A stretch of DNA of 64,000 nt from Gammaproteobacteria bacterium (GTDB lineage Bacteria > Pseudomonadota > Gammaproteobacteria > Steroidobacterales > GCA-2729495). The notes beneath the pieces were generated by a model. The model saw only the letters and a program-made list of their open reading frames with translations. It had not been told where the DNA came from and searched no databases. Below are positions 8,864 through 16,753 of the stretch, in pieces; the first letter of the stretch is position 1; each line of letters starts with the position of its first letter. Both the position numbers and the translations under genes were made by a program. Where the stretch lies: NCBI GenBank assembly GCA_030426355.1, contig JAUHYQ010000005.1, positions 186,001-250,000 of the forward strand, given 5' to 3'.

Positions 8864-9526
8864 ATGGAAATCTACAGCAGCGTTATTGGTTTTTTCAGGG
8901 ACGGCGGCGTATTTATGTACCCGATCGTCGTGGTGTTTGCATTGGGCGCAGCAATTGCGGTTGAGCGTTGGGTGTATCTGACCCGCGCCACTATCAGCAG
9001 CAAGAGTCTGTGGAAGCAGGTCACCCCGTATCTGCGTGCCGGCAAGTTCAACGAAGCCGTGAGTCTTACAGCCAAGTCCAAGGCAGCTATCGCCACGGTG
9101 CTGGGCTACGGTCTGAAGCGCAGTGTTTCGGCTAAGCGTCGTGACGACATCGAAAAAGCGATGGAAGAGAGCCTGATGGAGGTTATGCCTCATCTCGAGA
9201 AGCGCACGCATTACCTCGCAACCTTCGCTAACATCGCCACCTTGTTAGGGCTGCTTGGCACTATTATCGGTCTGATCCGTGCATTTACTGCCGTTTCCGG
9301 CGCCAATCCGGCGGAGAAAGCCGATTTGTTATCAGCCAGTATCTCGGTGGCGATGAACACAACCGCTTTCGGTTTGATGGTGGCTATTCCGCTGTTGCTG
9401 GTACACACACTGCTGCAGACAAAAACCACCGAACTCGTTGATAGCCTGGAAATGGCGTCGGTGAAGTTCCTGAATACGGTGTTTGATGCTCGCGGTGAGC
9501 AGCCCGCTCAAGGTAAACCCGCATGA
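8864..9526 (+). CDS. MotA/TolQ/ExbB-family proton channel
   Basis: 220 residues with a strong GGAGGCGAG ribosome-binding site. Three transmembrane helices can be seen: about 18-36 (MYPIVVVFALGAAIAVERW), about 117-140 (ATLLGLLGTIIGLIRAF) and about 160-182 (ISVAMNTTAFGLMVAIPLLLV). The second and third carry the family signature with the LLGTIxGLIxxF motif and the conserved threonine/alanine-rich third helix. ExbB/TolQ pentamers conduct protons around an ExbD dimer at the inner membrane and turn that flux into motion of a periplasmic partner. It overlaps the first exbD by four bases. The closest comparisons from memory are AglR/ExbB-type motors beside TPR genes rather than TolQ of the Tol-Pal system. 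Confidence 0.93.
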   Translation: MEIYSSVIGFFRDGGVFMYPIVVVFALGAAIAVERWVYLTRATISSKSLWKQVTPYLRAGKFNEAVSLTAKSKAAIATVLGYGLKRSVSAKRRDDIEKAMEESLMEVMPHLEKRTHYLATFANIATLLGLLGTIIGLIRAFTAVSGANPAEKADLLSASISVAMNTTAFGLMVAIPLLLVHTLLQTKTTELVDSLEMASVKFLNTVFDARGEQPAQGKPA

Positions 9527-10029
9527 GAAGTCGCTGGCGAAAACGCCGGCAGCACGAACCGGCCGAGTTGAACATCACTTCATTCATGAACCTGATGGTC
9601 ATACTTGTGCCCTTCTTGCTGATAACGGCAGTGTTCTCGCGCATGGCAGTTATCGAGCTCAACCTGCCGACGGCCGAGGCCGTCACCAAGCAGGACGAGC
9701 CCGAGTTCGCCCTTGAAGTGATTGTTCGTGAAGACGTCATCGAAGTGGGCGATCGTAACGCGGGCGTGCTCAAACAGTTTGCCAAAACGGAAGATCGTTA
9801 CGATCTGGTTGGTCTGACAAACTATCTGAAGCGCGTTAAAGGCAACTTCCCGGATCAGCTATCGGCGACTCTGCTGCTGGAGTCCGATATTGATTACGAA
9901 GTGCTGGTGCAGGTTATGGATGCTGTGCGTACCTATCGGATCGACGAGCCGGGCGAATTCAAGCGCGCCGAATTGTTCCCCGAGATATCCATTGGCGACG
10001 CGCCCATTGTGGCGCGGGCGTCGCGCTAA
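9523..10029 (+). CDS. ExbD/TolR-family protein lacking the canonical membrane aspartate
   Basis: 168 residues: short basic cytoplasmic tail (MRSRWRKRRQHEP), one transmembrane helix (about 20-39) and a periplasmic domain of about 125 residues. In ExbD/TolR/MotB the helix starts with a motif like TPFIDVML in which the aspartate carries protons. Here the equivalent stretch reads NITSFMNLMVILVPFLL, with asparagine (Asn23) at that place. The next gene is a second ExbD with the aspartate. The pair may form an asymmetric dimer in which only one subunit is protonatable, as has been discussed for gliding motors with two TolR-like proteins. It overlaps exbB by four bases. Confidence 0.88.
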   Translation: MRSRWRKRRQHEPAELNITSFMNLMVILVPFLLITAVFSRMAVIELNLPTAEAVTKQDEPEFALEVIVREDVIEVGDRNAGVLKQFAKTEDRYDLVGLTNYLKRVKGNFPDQLSATLLLESDIDYEVLVQVMDAVRTYRIDEPGEFKRAELFPEISIGDAPIVARASR

Positions 10030-10041
10030 GGAGGCTGTGAC

Positions 10042-10572
10042 ATGCTGTCGCGTAAAGCCAAACGAATGGAAAAGCATCATAAACGTAAAGCCATGGGTGG
10101 GCTCAACCTGATTTCCCTAATGGATATTTTTACGATTCTGGTGTTCTTTCTGCTGGTGAACTCGCAGGACGTTGAAACGCTGCCTAATGCCAGAGACATA
10201 CAGCTACCCGAGTCTTACGCTGAAGAAAAAGCCCGCGAGAACGTCGTTGTGATGATCACCGACGAGCATATTCTGGTGCAAGGCAAGGCAGTGGCGACCA
10301 TTGAAGAGGTCATTAATCAGGACGGCGTCGTTATTGCCGCGCTGGATCGAGCACTGCGGTTGCAGACGGAGAACCGTTTGCTAAAAGACACCAATGCCAA
10401 CGTCGAAGACCGGGAAGTCACCATCATGGGTGACCGGGAGTTGCCATACAACTTGCTGAAGAAGGTCATGGCGAGCTGCACTTCTGCCGACTACGGTCGG
10501 ATTTCATTGGCAGTCATGCAGGCAGCGCCCGAGGCCGCTGATTCATCACCGGTTTTGGCCAGCACGAGGTAA
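10042..10572 (+). CDS. ExbD/TolR-family protein with conserved membrane aspartate
   Basis: 176 residues, preceded by AAGGAGG. A very basic N-terminal tail (SRKAKRMEKHHKRKAMGG) leads into one transmembrane helix with the expected motif LNLISLMDIFTILVFFLL; Asp28 aligns with the proton-carrying Asp of ExbD. The periplasmic part contains VVVMITDEHILVQGKAV, typical of the ExbD beta-alpha domain, and an added C-terminal stretch with a single cysteine (KKVMASCTSADYGRISLAVMQAAP). It follows the Asp-less ExbD by 12 bases and directly abuts the AgmX/TonB-like gene. It is the likely proton-active stator subunit of the complex. Confidence 0.92.
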   Translation: MLSRKAKRMEKHHKRKAMGGLNLISLMDIFTILVFFLLVNSQDVETLPNARDIQLPESYAEEKARENVVVMITDEHILVQGKAVATIEEVINQDGVVIAALDRALRLQTENRLLKDTNANVEDREVTIMGDRELPYNLLKKVMASCTSADYGRISLAVMQAAPEAADSSPVLASTR

Positions 10573-11496
10573 ATGAAAGTGATTGCTACCTATCGTACTT
10601 ACCAGCTTCCCTGGGAAATGTCCCGGGAGCAGGATGATCGCTTTAAGAAACTGGTCAAACAGTTCCTGATCGCGGTGATTGCCTTTGGAGTGGTGATGCC
10701 GTTTATGCCGCTCCCGGAAGCTGATCCCAATGTGGTTGAGGAAGTCCCGCAGCGCTTTGCCAAGTTGCTCATTGACAAGCCTAAACCACCACCTCCGCCG
10801 GTCGTTAAGCCGAAACCTCAAGAGGTGGTCAAGCAGCCGGAGAAGGTCGTTCAAAAGCCGAAACCCGAACCTGTGGTTGAGCAGCGTCAGGTTAAGGCGC
10901 GAGAAAACGCGGCCAAGGCGGGTTTGTTGCCGTTTGCCGAACAACTCGCGGATTTGCGTGATAGCAGTTCGATCAGCAACGTAATGGGCGATCAACGTCT
11001 GAACAAAGCGGCGGGTGCTGCGGCCAAAGTCGAGCGTTCGGTTATTGCCGCGAAAGCGGGCAAAGGCAGCGGCGGCATCAATACCGCAGCGCTGAGTCGT
11101 GATACGGGCGGTGGCGACCTGCAGGGTCGTGACACCACGCGTGTCGCCAGCCCGGTCGCCGGCCTCGGCGCTGACGGGCCGCGCGTTGTTAAAGGTGGTG
11201 GTGCACCGTCGCGCAGTCGCGAGGAAATTGAGCTGGTGTTCGAAAAGAACAAGGGGGCGATTTTTGCGCTCTATAACCGCGCATTGCGACAGGATCCTGG
11301 CCTGCAGGGCAAGCTGGTTCTCAAGCTGACAATCGCAGCGAACGGCACGGTTACTGAATGCGAAGTCGTTTCCAGTGAACTGGGCGATGCCGATCTGGAG
11401 CGTAAATTGGTACAGCGCGTGAAAATGTTCCGCTTTCAGGACAAAGACGTTGCAACGGTGACGACAACCAAGCCGATCGACTTCTTTCCGGCGTAA
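10573..11496 (+). CDS. TonB-like periplasm-spanning protein with AgmX/PglI-type C-terminus
   Basis: 307 residues starting immediately after the second exbD stop. Residues 1-32 are cytoplasmic, 33-50 a transmembrane helix (LIAVIAFGVVMPFMPL), and 66-105 a Pro/Lys-rich rod (KPKPPPPPVVKPKPQEVV) as in TonB. A glycine- and alanine-rich linker follows, then a C-terminal domain from about 215 (REEIELVFEKNKGAIFALYNRAL ... GKLVLKLTIAANGTVTECEVVSSEL) of the AgmX/PglI or TonB-C type. Myxococcus AgmX is tied to adventurous gliding. It would transmit ExbBD motion to TPR proteins or an outer-membrane partner. It ends the operon; a convergent gene follows. Confidence 0.88.
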   Translation: MKVIATYRTYQLPWEMSREQDDRFKKLVKQFLIAVIAFGVVMPFMPLPEADPNVVEEVPQRFAKLLIDKPKPPPPPVVKPKPQEVVKQPEKVVQKPKPEPVVEQRQVKARENAAKAGLLPFAEQLADLRDSSSISNVMGDQRLNKAAGAAAKVERSVIAAKAGKGSGGINTAALSRDTGGGDLQGRDTTRVASPVAGLGADGPRVVKGGGAPSRSREEIELVFEKNKGAIFALYNRALRQDPGLQGKLVLKLTIAANGTVTECEVVSSELGDADLERKLVQRVKMFRFQDKDVATVTTTKPIDFFPA

Positions 11497-11561
11497 TGCA
11501 GACAAACTAGCTGACTGCAGCGGCATCAAGTCACTACGCGCCAGAACTCCACGACTGGCGG

Positions 11562-12470
11562 TTAGCGCTCCGAGCAGGACGAACCGTAGGCAAAGCACGC
11601 GTAGCAGCGGTGGTGCGCCAGCATAACTCGTTGCTCCATCGCAGCGCGCAGGTTGCTGCCCATGTCGTAACGCGGGTCATCGTCCACCAGCGTGCAGGCG
11701 TATACGCGCATGCGGCCGTTAATCTTGATGACCATTTTGCTGAACGCGCACATGAACTCCCGACGCGAAGCGTCGTCCTGATAGCGTGTCATGCAGTCGG
11801 CGGTGACGTCCGGTACCAACGGACTGGCCCCGGGTGTGGCGAAATCGGGGAAGGCTACAATGCGAATTTCGCCCTGATAACCGGCTTCCTGCACCAGCTG
11901 CTGAAAGCGGTGGTCCACCGCTGCGCTGTCCTCGTCCGCCGGCATTTGCCGGGCCAGTGAAACACCAAAGCCGCGTTGCTGCAGCTCGACAATGGATTGC
12001 AGTGATTGCCTGAAGGTGCCTGCGCCGCGACCTGCATCGTGCTCGGCTTCATCGGGCCAGTCGATGCTGATTCGAAAATTAATCGGGTGTTTGGTTTTAC
12101 GCAGCGTTTCGATTTGTTGCAGCCGCTTTAGTACGGCATCGGTGCCGTTAGTCAGCACCAAACAGGGTTTCAATTCGGCGGCATGCCGCAAAATATTCAC
12201 GAAATCCTTAACAATAAAAGGTTCGCCGCCTGTGAAGGAAAATTGTTCCACGCCGAGTTCAACCGCCTCCTGCATCAGTGCTTTGACATCATCGAGCGTG
12301 ATGCGATCGAGTCGGGTATCGCCGGGGTTTGAACCTTCCAGACAGAACGGGCAAGCGAGGTTGCAGGCGGTGCCGGTGTGAAACCACAGTTCCTGCAGGG
12401 CATGCGGATCGATATAGCCGCGTGGTTCCCCGGTTGCTGTCACGGCCCAGTTTGCGGTTGCCTCATTCAT
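11562..12470 (-). CDS. Radical SAM protein with C-terminal extra cysteines, arsenic cluster
   Basis: 302 residues. The radical SAM cluster motif CxxxCxxC is seen as CNLACPFC (Cys36, Cys40, Cys43), followed by FTGGEP (GGEP at 80-83), which binds S-adenosylmethionine. The C-terminus has further cysteines (MCAFSKM, VYACTL, HHRCYACFAYGSSC), resembling a SPASM-type site for auxiliary iron-sulfur binding. It overlaps the upstream gene by four bases and sits in a cluster with an ArsM-like methyltransferase and a glycosyltransferase of the arsenosugar type. By context it may add the adenosyl or deoxyadenosyl group to arsenic, but its motif differs from typical ArsS (CNLACRHCH in my memory), so this is inference. 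Confidence 0.8.
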   Translation of the reverse strand: MNEATANWAVTATGEPRGYIDPHALQELWFHTGTACNLACPFCLEGSNPGDTRLDRITLDDVKALMQEAVELGVEQFSFTGGEPFIVKDFVNILRHAAELKPCLVLTNGTDAVLKRLQQIETLRKTKHPINFRISIDWPDEAEHDAGRGAGTFRQSLQSIVELQQRGFGVSLARQMPADEDSAAVDHRFQQLVQEAGYQGEIRIVAFPDFATPGASPLVPDVTADCMTRYQDDASRREFMCAFSKMVIKINGRMRVYACTLVDDDPRYDMGSNLRAAMEQRVMLAHHRCYACFAYGSSCSER

Positions 12471-13876
12471 GCCTGTTTGTCATTCGCGAGTGATGTGGTC
12501 GACGTCGGGCCCGGATGCGCCCCGCGATACTTCTGCGCGAGCCAGCGGGCCGGGATGCCTAAGGCGAAACCTATGGCCAGCAATCGATTTTGCAGTGTGC
12601 GCGCCAGCCAGCCGTCCTGTTCCCAGCGGCGCGGCGAGACCTCTACCTGCTCCGGCAGGCGCACGAATCCACCTCGGCGGCGGATACGCTTGATCAGTGC
12701 TACCTCTTCGAACAATGAACTGTCGGCGAAGCCACCGGCATCCTCAAATGCGGTGCGTGTAAAAAACAGTGCCTGATCGCCGTAAGGCGTGCCAAACAGT
12801 GTGCGCAAATTAATCGCGGCCTCCAGAATAGTTTTTATCCAGGTACGTTCACCTTTGAAACGAAAGGCAAAGTAACCTGCGCGCGCGCCCGCAAGTATCT
12901 GCCGCCGAATTGAATCGGCGGCACCAATACTGACCGTCGCGTCGGCGTGAACGAACCAAAGTACACCGCCGCTCGAGGCTCTTGCGCCGATATTCATACG
13001 TGTACCGCGGGTACTTGCGACGCTTAGGTAACGCGCACCGAAGTAATCGCAGACCTGTTTGCATTCTGCCATCTGTTCAGCATCAACCACGATTAACTCA
13101 TCGCGGTCAGTTAACTCTGACCCCAATTGATTAAGCAGGGCGCGGAGCGCGACGTGGTCGCGCCGCACGGGTATCACGACGCTGATGATGGGTTGCGACT
13201 CAGCCCACGCCAGCAATGCCTTGCGGGTGGGCCTGGGGTCACACTTTAAATAGCTTGTTAGAGCCAGTAAGTCGGCGTAGTGATCAACATCGCGATCGAT
13301 TTTCGTGCCGACGGCCTCGCTCGGGGGCAGCCATGTCGCGCTGAGTCCGGCGGCGTCACAGCTGTCCGACAGGGCGGCGCTCAACCGCCCGGTCTCCCAG
13401 GGTAGAGCGCTCAGGTCAGGCCATGGTTTGCGCGCGCCCAGCAAGGTGACGCCGCCATCCTGAGCAGGTACGAATACCGTGTCGGTCTTGCCAAGCGCTC
13501 GCGCTGCTTCTGCCAGTGCCCTTGCATTAAGGCCCGGTGCATCGGTGCCTATAATCACCAATTGCTCCGCACCCATATGCCGCAATACGCCGTCCACATG
13601 ATTGATGCGTTCGCCCAGATTACGACCCTGTTGTGCGATGACGAGCGCATCGGGCAGCTGCTGCGCGGCCCAGTCGGTATCCGCTGCGCTGGCCGGAGCA
13701 ATGACCACTTGCCCGATCCATTCAGCCGCATCTGCCAGCGCTGCCTGCAGCAGCAACTCGCTCAGTGCCAGCGCCGCATGCGTGCCCAGTTCGGTTGCTA
13801 TGCGTTGCTTGCCAACGCCAACCTTCGGTCGTTTGCAAAAAATAACCAGTACGGAACTGTCGGCAGTGAATATCAT
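12467..13876 (-). CDS. Fused DUF2064 nucleotidyl/glycosyltransferase and family-2 glycosyltransferase
   Basis: 469 residues with two domains. Residues 1 to about 215 match the DUF2064/TIGR04282 family (VLVIFCKRPKVGVGKQRIA; LVIIGTDAPGLNARAL; DGGVTLLG). From about 227 on is a GT2-type domain of the TIGR04283 kind (ISVVIPVRRDHVALRALLNQL; IVVDAEQ; LWFVHADATV as the metal-binding region; TPYGDQALFFTR). Both halves are recurrently found as separate arsenosugar-associated glycosyltransferases, so the fusion fits this cluster. It is divergent from the arsM-like gene, with only 56 bases between starts, and overlaps the radical SAM gene. Glycosyl donor and acceptor are not known. Confidence 0.85.
   Translation of the reverse strand: MIFTADSSVLVIFCKRPKVGVGKQRIATELGTHAALALSELLLQAALADAAEWIGQVVIAPASAADTDWAAQQLPDALVIAQQGRNLGERINHVDGVLRHMGAEQLVIIGTDAPGLNARALAEAARALGKTDTVFVPAQDGGVTLLGARKPWPDLSALPWETGRLSAALSDSCDAAGLSATWLPPSEAVGTKIDRDVDHYADLLALTSYLKCDPRPTRKALLAWAESQPIISVVIPVRRDHVALRALLNQLGSELTDRDELIVVDAEQMAECKQVCDYFGARYLSVASTRGTRMNIGARASSGGVLWFVHADATVSIGAADSIRRQILAGARAGYFAFRFKGERTWIKTILEAAINLRTLFGTPYGDQALFFTRTAFEDAGGFADSSLFEEVALIKRIRRRGGFVRLPEQVEVSPRRWEQDGWLARTLQNRLLAIGFALGIPARWLAQKYRGAHPGPTSTTSLANDKQA
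13111..13126 (-). repeat. Dispersed TTGGGGTCAGAGT motif, copy 1
   Basis: The minus strand reads TTGGGGTCAGAGTTAA inside the glycosyltransferase gene. A shared TGGGGTCAGAGT core recurs at 53068-53083 and 62519-62534, and a shortened inverted pair at 37311-37341. It resembles core sequence of REP/RAYT-type repeats known in many gammaproteobacteria, but here it lies in frame within conserved genes. Confidence 0.4.
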
Positions 13877-13932
13877 CAGCGTTTGTCAGGCAATGTGCTC
13901 AATACGTTCTTATCGGGGCGACAGGTATACAG

Positions 13933-15003
13933 ATGGCCAACAGTATAGAAACGCACACACATCGGGAAGTTCAACGTTACTACGGTGAAACTCTGGCGTC
14001 TTCAGACGACTTGAAGACCTCCGCGTGTTGCACATCCGCGGCACCCCCGGGTTACCTGCAAGAGGTGCTGGACGCCATTCATCCCGAGGTGCAAAGCCGC
14101 TACTACGGCTGTGGGTTGGTGATACCCGAAGCGCTGGAGGGTCTCCGGGTGTTGGATCTGGGTTGCGGTGCGGGGCGCGACGCCTATGTGCTATCCAGTC
14201 TGGTGGGTGAGCAGGGCAGCGTTGTCGGTGTCGACATGACACCTGAACAGCTCGCGGTTGCGCGGCGGTATCGTGATTTCCATGCCGAGGCATTTGGCTA
14301 CCAGGCATCCAATGTTGAATTTTTGGAAGGCAACATAGAGCGTCTCGACGAACTCAACCTGAAGGACGGGTCGTTTGACCTGATCATCTCGAATTGTGTC
14401 ATCAACCTGGCCGTTGATAAGGGGGCAGTGTTTCGCAGTGTGCGGCGCTTATTAAAGCCGGGTGGCGAAATGTATTTTTCCGATGTTTACGCGGACCGGC
14501 GCATACCGGTGGAGTTGGCCGCGGACCCGGTGCTTTACGGGGAATGCTTGTCGGGTGCTTTGTATTGGCGGGACTTCATGCGCATGGCGACCGATGCCGG
14601 TCTGGCAGTGCCGCGCTTGCTGGACGACGAGGAGTTGGCTATTACCGACCCCGATGTAATCCAGAAAATCGGCCATATTCGATTCTGCTCGGCGACGTTC
14701 CGGGTATTCAATCTGCGCGACAGCGAGTCGCTGGAAGAAGACTATGGCTTGCAGGCTGTTTACCGTGGCGGGCTTCCTCAGGCCCCGGAGCGTTGGGCGC
14801 TGGATCGTCAGGCTGATTTTACAAAGGGCATAAATACCCCCGTCAGCGGCAATACCTTTCGGATACTGCAACAATCGAGGTTTTCCGAGTATTTTGATCT
14901 TTTCGGCGATTTTAGCGACCACTTAGGCGAATTTAACGACGATATATTGCCATCTCCCTTTGCACGCAACCCCAAAAAGGCCCAATCAGGCGGTTGTTGC
15001 TGA
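13933..15003 (+). CDS. arsM: ArsM-like arsenite S-adenosylmethionine methyltransferase
   Basis: 356 residues. The SAM-binding motif I is LDLGCGAGRDAYVLS (about 74-88) with the acidic motif II near VVGVDMT. The arsenic-binding cysteines of ArsM can be placed: YYGCG (Cys60), ISNCVINL (Cys155) and YGECLSG (Cys205); the last two are 50 residues apart, as I recall for algal ArsM. There is also an N-terminal pair ACC (32-33) and a C-terminal GGCC. ArsM methylates As(III) stepwise to volatile or further modified species. The divergent glycosyltransferase/radical SAM pair suggests the methylated arsenic is carried on towards arsenosugars. No arsR, arsB or arsC is visible nearby. Confidence 0.87.
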   Translation: MANSIETHTHREVQRYYGETLASSDDLKTSACCTSAAPPGYLQEVLDAIHPEVQSRYYGCGLVIPEALEGLRVLDLGCGAGRDAYVLSSLVGEQGSVVGVDMTPEQLAVARRYRDFHAEAFGYQASNVEFLEGNIERLDELNLKDGSFDLIISNCVINLAVDKGAVFRSVRRLLKPGGEMYFSDVYADRRIPVELAADPVLYGECLSGALYWRDFMRMATDAGLAVPRLLDDEELAITDPDVIQKIGHIRFCSATFRVFNLRDSESLEEDYGLQAVYRGGLPQAPERWALDRQADFTKGINTPVSGNTFRILQQSRFSEYFDLFGDFSDHLGEFNDDILPSPFARNPKKAQSGGCC

Positions 15004-15319
15004 AAATCGGCGCAGACTCCGCCGGCCCAGTCATATATAATCTCGCCTGCAACGAAATCGCCGCTAAAACAGCTACAAAACGGTCATTTCGGTATATTTC
15101 GCGCGCTATTTCAGCTCGTAAAGTTTTCAGCGGGGATAGGGTTCAGGCCTTGTCCGTGCCGCTTGCGTAACGATGTCTGGCGCCTCGCATACAGTACTTT
15201 AGCGATCTCCTTGTCGGGATAACCAGGTCGCTGGCACTGCTTTCAGCGAGGCGCCGGACGCCCTCCATGGCCGCCGGTATAAAATCCGGCGGCCTTTTCT
15301 TTTTTAGTCCAGCATTCGA
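15004..15319 (+). other. 316-base non-coding region: possible structured leader or sRNA
   Basis: There is no credible protein frame. A TATAAT (15036-15041) could be a -10 element, though no good -35 is seen. Further on, GGCGCCTCGC (about 15179-15188) is perfectly complementary to GCGAGGCGCC (15247-15256), enclosing a smaller hairpin closed by GCGA/TCGC, and a strong intrinsic terminator follows at 15269-15306, only 14 bases before the next start codon. This looks like a short terminated RNA or an attenuated leader of the hydrolase gene. It does not match 6S RNA, RNase P or a riboswitch class that I can recall. Confidence 0.45.
15269..15306 (+). terminator. Strong intrinsic terminator upstream of the MBL-fold gene
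   Basis: GGCCGCCGG-TATAAAAT-CCGGCGGCC forms a nine-pair GC-rich stem, followed by TTTTCTTTTTT. It would end transcription from arsM or from the leader at about 15040. Confidence 0.88.
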
Positions 15320-16177
15320 ATGAACCGCACATCTAAATTGCGCCCGGGCTTGTTGGAGGAATTGCTGCCTGGAGTCCATCGTCTGGTGGCGCCGAATGGC
15401 GGACCGATGACGGGTCCCGGCACAAATACTTATTTGCTGGGACAGCGGCGACAGGTAGTCCTCGATCCGGGCCCTGCGATAAACGCGCATGTGGATGCGA
15501 TCATGCAAGCCGCCGGTGACCAGTTAAGTCATATTCTGGTTACGCACACCCACGTCGATCATTCACCCGCCGCCGCGGTACTGGCAAAACTGTCGGGCGC
15601 GCGCCTGATCGGACTGCCACCGCCTGCAGCACCGCGTCAGGATCAGAGTTTTTGCCCGGACGAAAATCCCCACGACGGTGCAGTGCTGGAAATGGATGGC
15701 GTGCAACTGCGCGCTATCTTTACGCCGGGGCATGCATCCAATCATGTGTGCTTTCTTGACGACGACCGGCGGCTGCTGTTTACCGGCGATCATGTGATGC
15801 AGGGGTCCACAGTTGTCATTCCTTCGCCCGATGGCGATATGGCTGCCTACATTGCCTCGCTACAGAAGGTTGAGGCGTTGCAGGTTGCGAACATAGCGCC
15901 GGGCCACGGCAACATTATTGATGACCCCCAGCGTGCCTTGCGGCGACTGATTCGCCATCGGCTACAACGCGAGGCGCGGGTGCTTGCCCGACTGGCTAAG
16001 GCAGAACGCGCGACGCTTGAGGAGTTGTTGGCCGATGTTTACGACGACGTGAGCAAACAACTTCATCCCGTCGCGGAATTTTCGCTGCGAGCGCACCTGA
16101 TCAAGCTGGTCGATGAAGGCCGCGTCGCTAAGGAAGGGCGGTTCTGGCGCGTAACAGAACCGGACCGGCAGGGTTAG
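15320..16177 (+). CDS. Metallo-beta-lactamase-fold hydrolase, LACTB2-like
   Basis: 285 residues. The zinc motif THTHVDH is at 75-81 and later metal ligands lie in [12 protein letters not shown] and [15 protein letters not shown] is the last. The C-terminal 70 residues form a winged-helix-like part ([20 protein letters not shown] ... [19 protein letters not shown]), the arrangement of LACTB2/endoribonuclease-type proteins. Bacterial members are annotated as glyoxalase-II-like or as ribonucleases; the substrate cannot be chosen here. The start is not backed by a clear ribosome-binding site, and a terminator lies just ahead. The stop overlaps that of the convergent ferredoxin gene by three bases. 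Confidence 0.85.
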   Translation: MNRTSKLRPGLLEELLPGVHRLVAPNGGPMTGPGTNTYLLGQRRQVVLDPGPAINAHVDAIMQAAGDQLSHILVTHTHVDHSPAAAVLAKLSGARLIGLPPPAAPRQDQSFCPDENPHDGAVLEMDGVQLRAIFTPGHASNHVCFLDDDRRLLFTGDHVMQGSTVVIPSPDGDMAAYIASLQKVEALQVANIAPGHGNIIDDPQRALRRLIRHRLQREARVLARLAKAERATLEELLADVYDDVSKQLHPVAEFSLRAHLIKLVDEGRVAKEGRFWRVTEPDRQG

Positions 16178-16623
16178 AAGCCCGGTGTTATCAGGTCGGG
16201 TTTTATTGGCGGGAACCGTGCAATGACATAGTCCTCTACGGGTACGCCGCTGACTAAGTGCTCCTGAATAATGCGTTCCAGTACTTCAGGTGTGCAGTTT
16301 CGATACCAGACACCCTCCGGATAAACCAGCGCTACCGGCCCTTGCATGCACAGTTGCAGGCAGTTTGCCTTGGTTCGGTAGATGCCGCCAGCGCCGGTCA
16401 GACCCAGTTCGTTCAGCCTGCGTTTTAGGTATTCCCAGGATTTCAGGCTTTCCAGTTTGCCGCTGCACTTGGGTTTGGTTTGGTCACAGCATAAAAAGAT
16501 GTGCCGCTTAATCGCGTTCGCACCCAGCCGTTCTAGCGTCGCCCTGAGGCTATCCAGGTCAACGGACTCGTTGACCGTTGCGCTTGACAGTGTGTTGCTT
16601 TCGGCACCTTTTTTGGAGCTCAT
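16174..16623 (-). CDS. Thioredoxin-like [2Fe-2S] ferredoxin
   Basis: 149 residues from the ATG at 16623; an in-frame start at 16647 would add eight. The cluster ligands are visible as [13 protein letters not shown] and CLQLCMQGP, the pattern of the thioredoxin-like [2Fe-2S] ferredoxin family (Shethna protein/NuoE type). The end contains a conserved [20 protein letters not shown]. Such proteins donate single electrons. It is divergent from the reductase-like gene at 16754 with about 130 bases between, so it could supply its electrons, although that pairing is inference from position only. Confidence 0.85.
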   Translation of the reverse strand: MSSKKGAESNTLSSATVNESVDLDSLRATLERLGANAIKRHIFLCCDQTKPKCSGKLESLKSWEYLKRRLNELGLTGAGGIYRTKANCLQLCMQGPVALVYPEGVWYRNCTPEVLERIIQEHLVSGVPVEDYVIARFPPIKPDLITPGF

Positions 16624-16753
16624 TCCGTTCAGCCTTCGTATGACCACTCTCCAGACGCATACTCTATCAGCCCTTGGAATTGATATCTGTCATTGCGTTG
16701 CCCGGCTAAAATCCCCACCCTCGCGCCTGTATAGTTTCCGGAGAACAACACTA

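Noticed and set aside
11539-11560. Terminator hairpin CGCCAG-N10-CTGGCG after the AgmX-like gene
   Set aside because: The stem is short and there is no U-run on either strand; left out as a terminator though it lies between convergent genes.
10546-11598. 350-residue open frame on the minus strand
   Set aside because: Antisense to the AgmX/TonB-like gene and overlapping the radical SAM gene; composition is arginine/leucine-rich shadow coding.
15036-15306. 6S RNA or RNase P RNA
   Set aside because: Known conserved sequences of both, for example GAGGAAAGTCCGGGC of RNase P, are missing.
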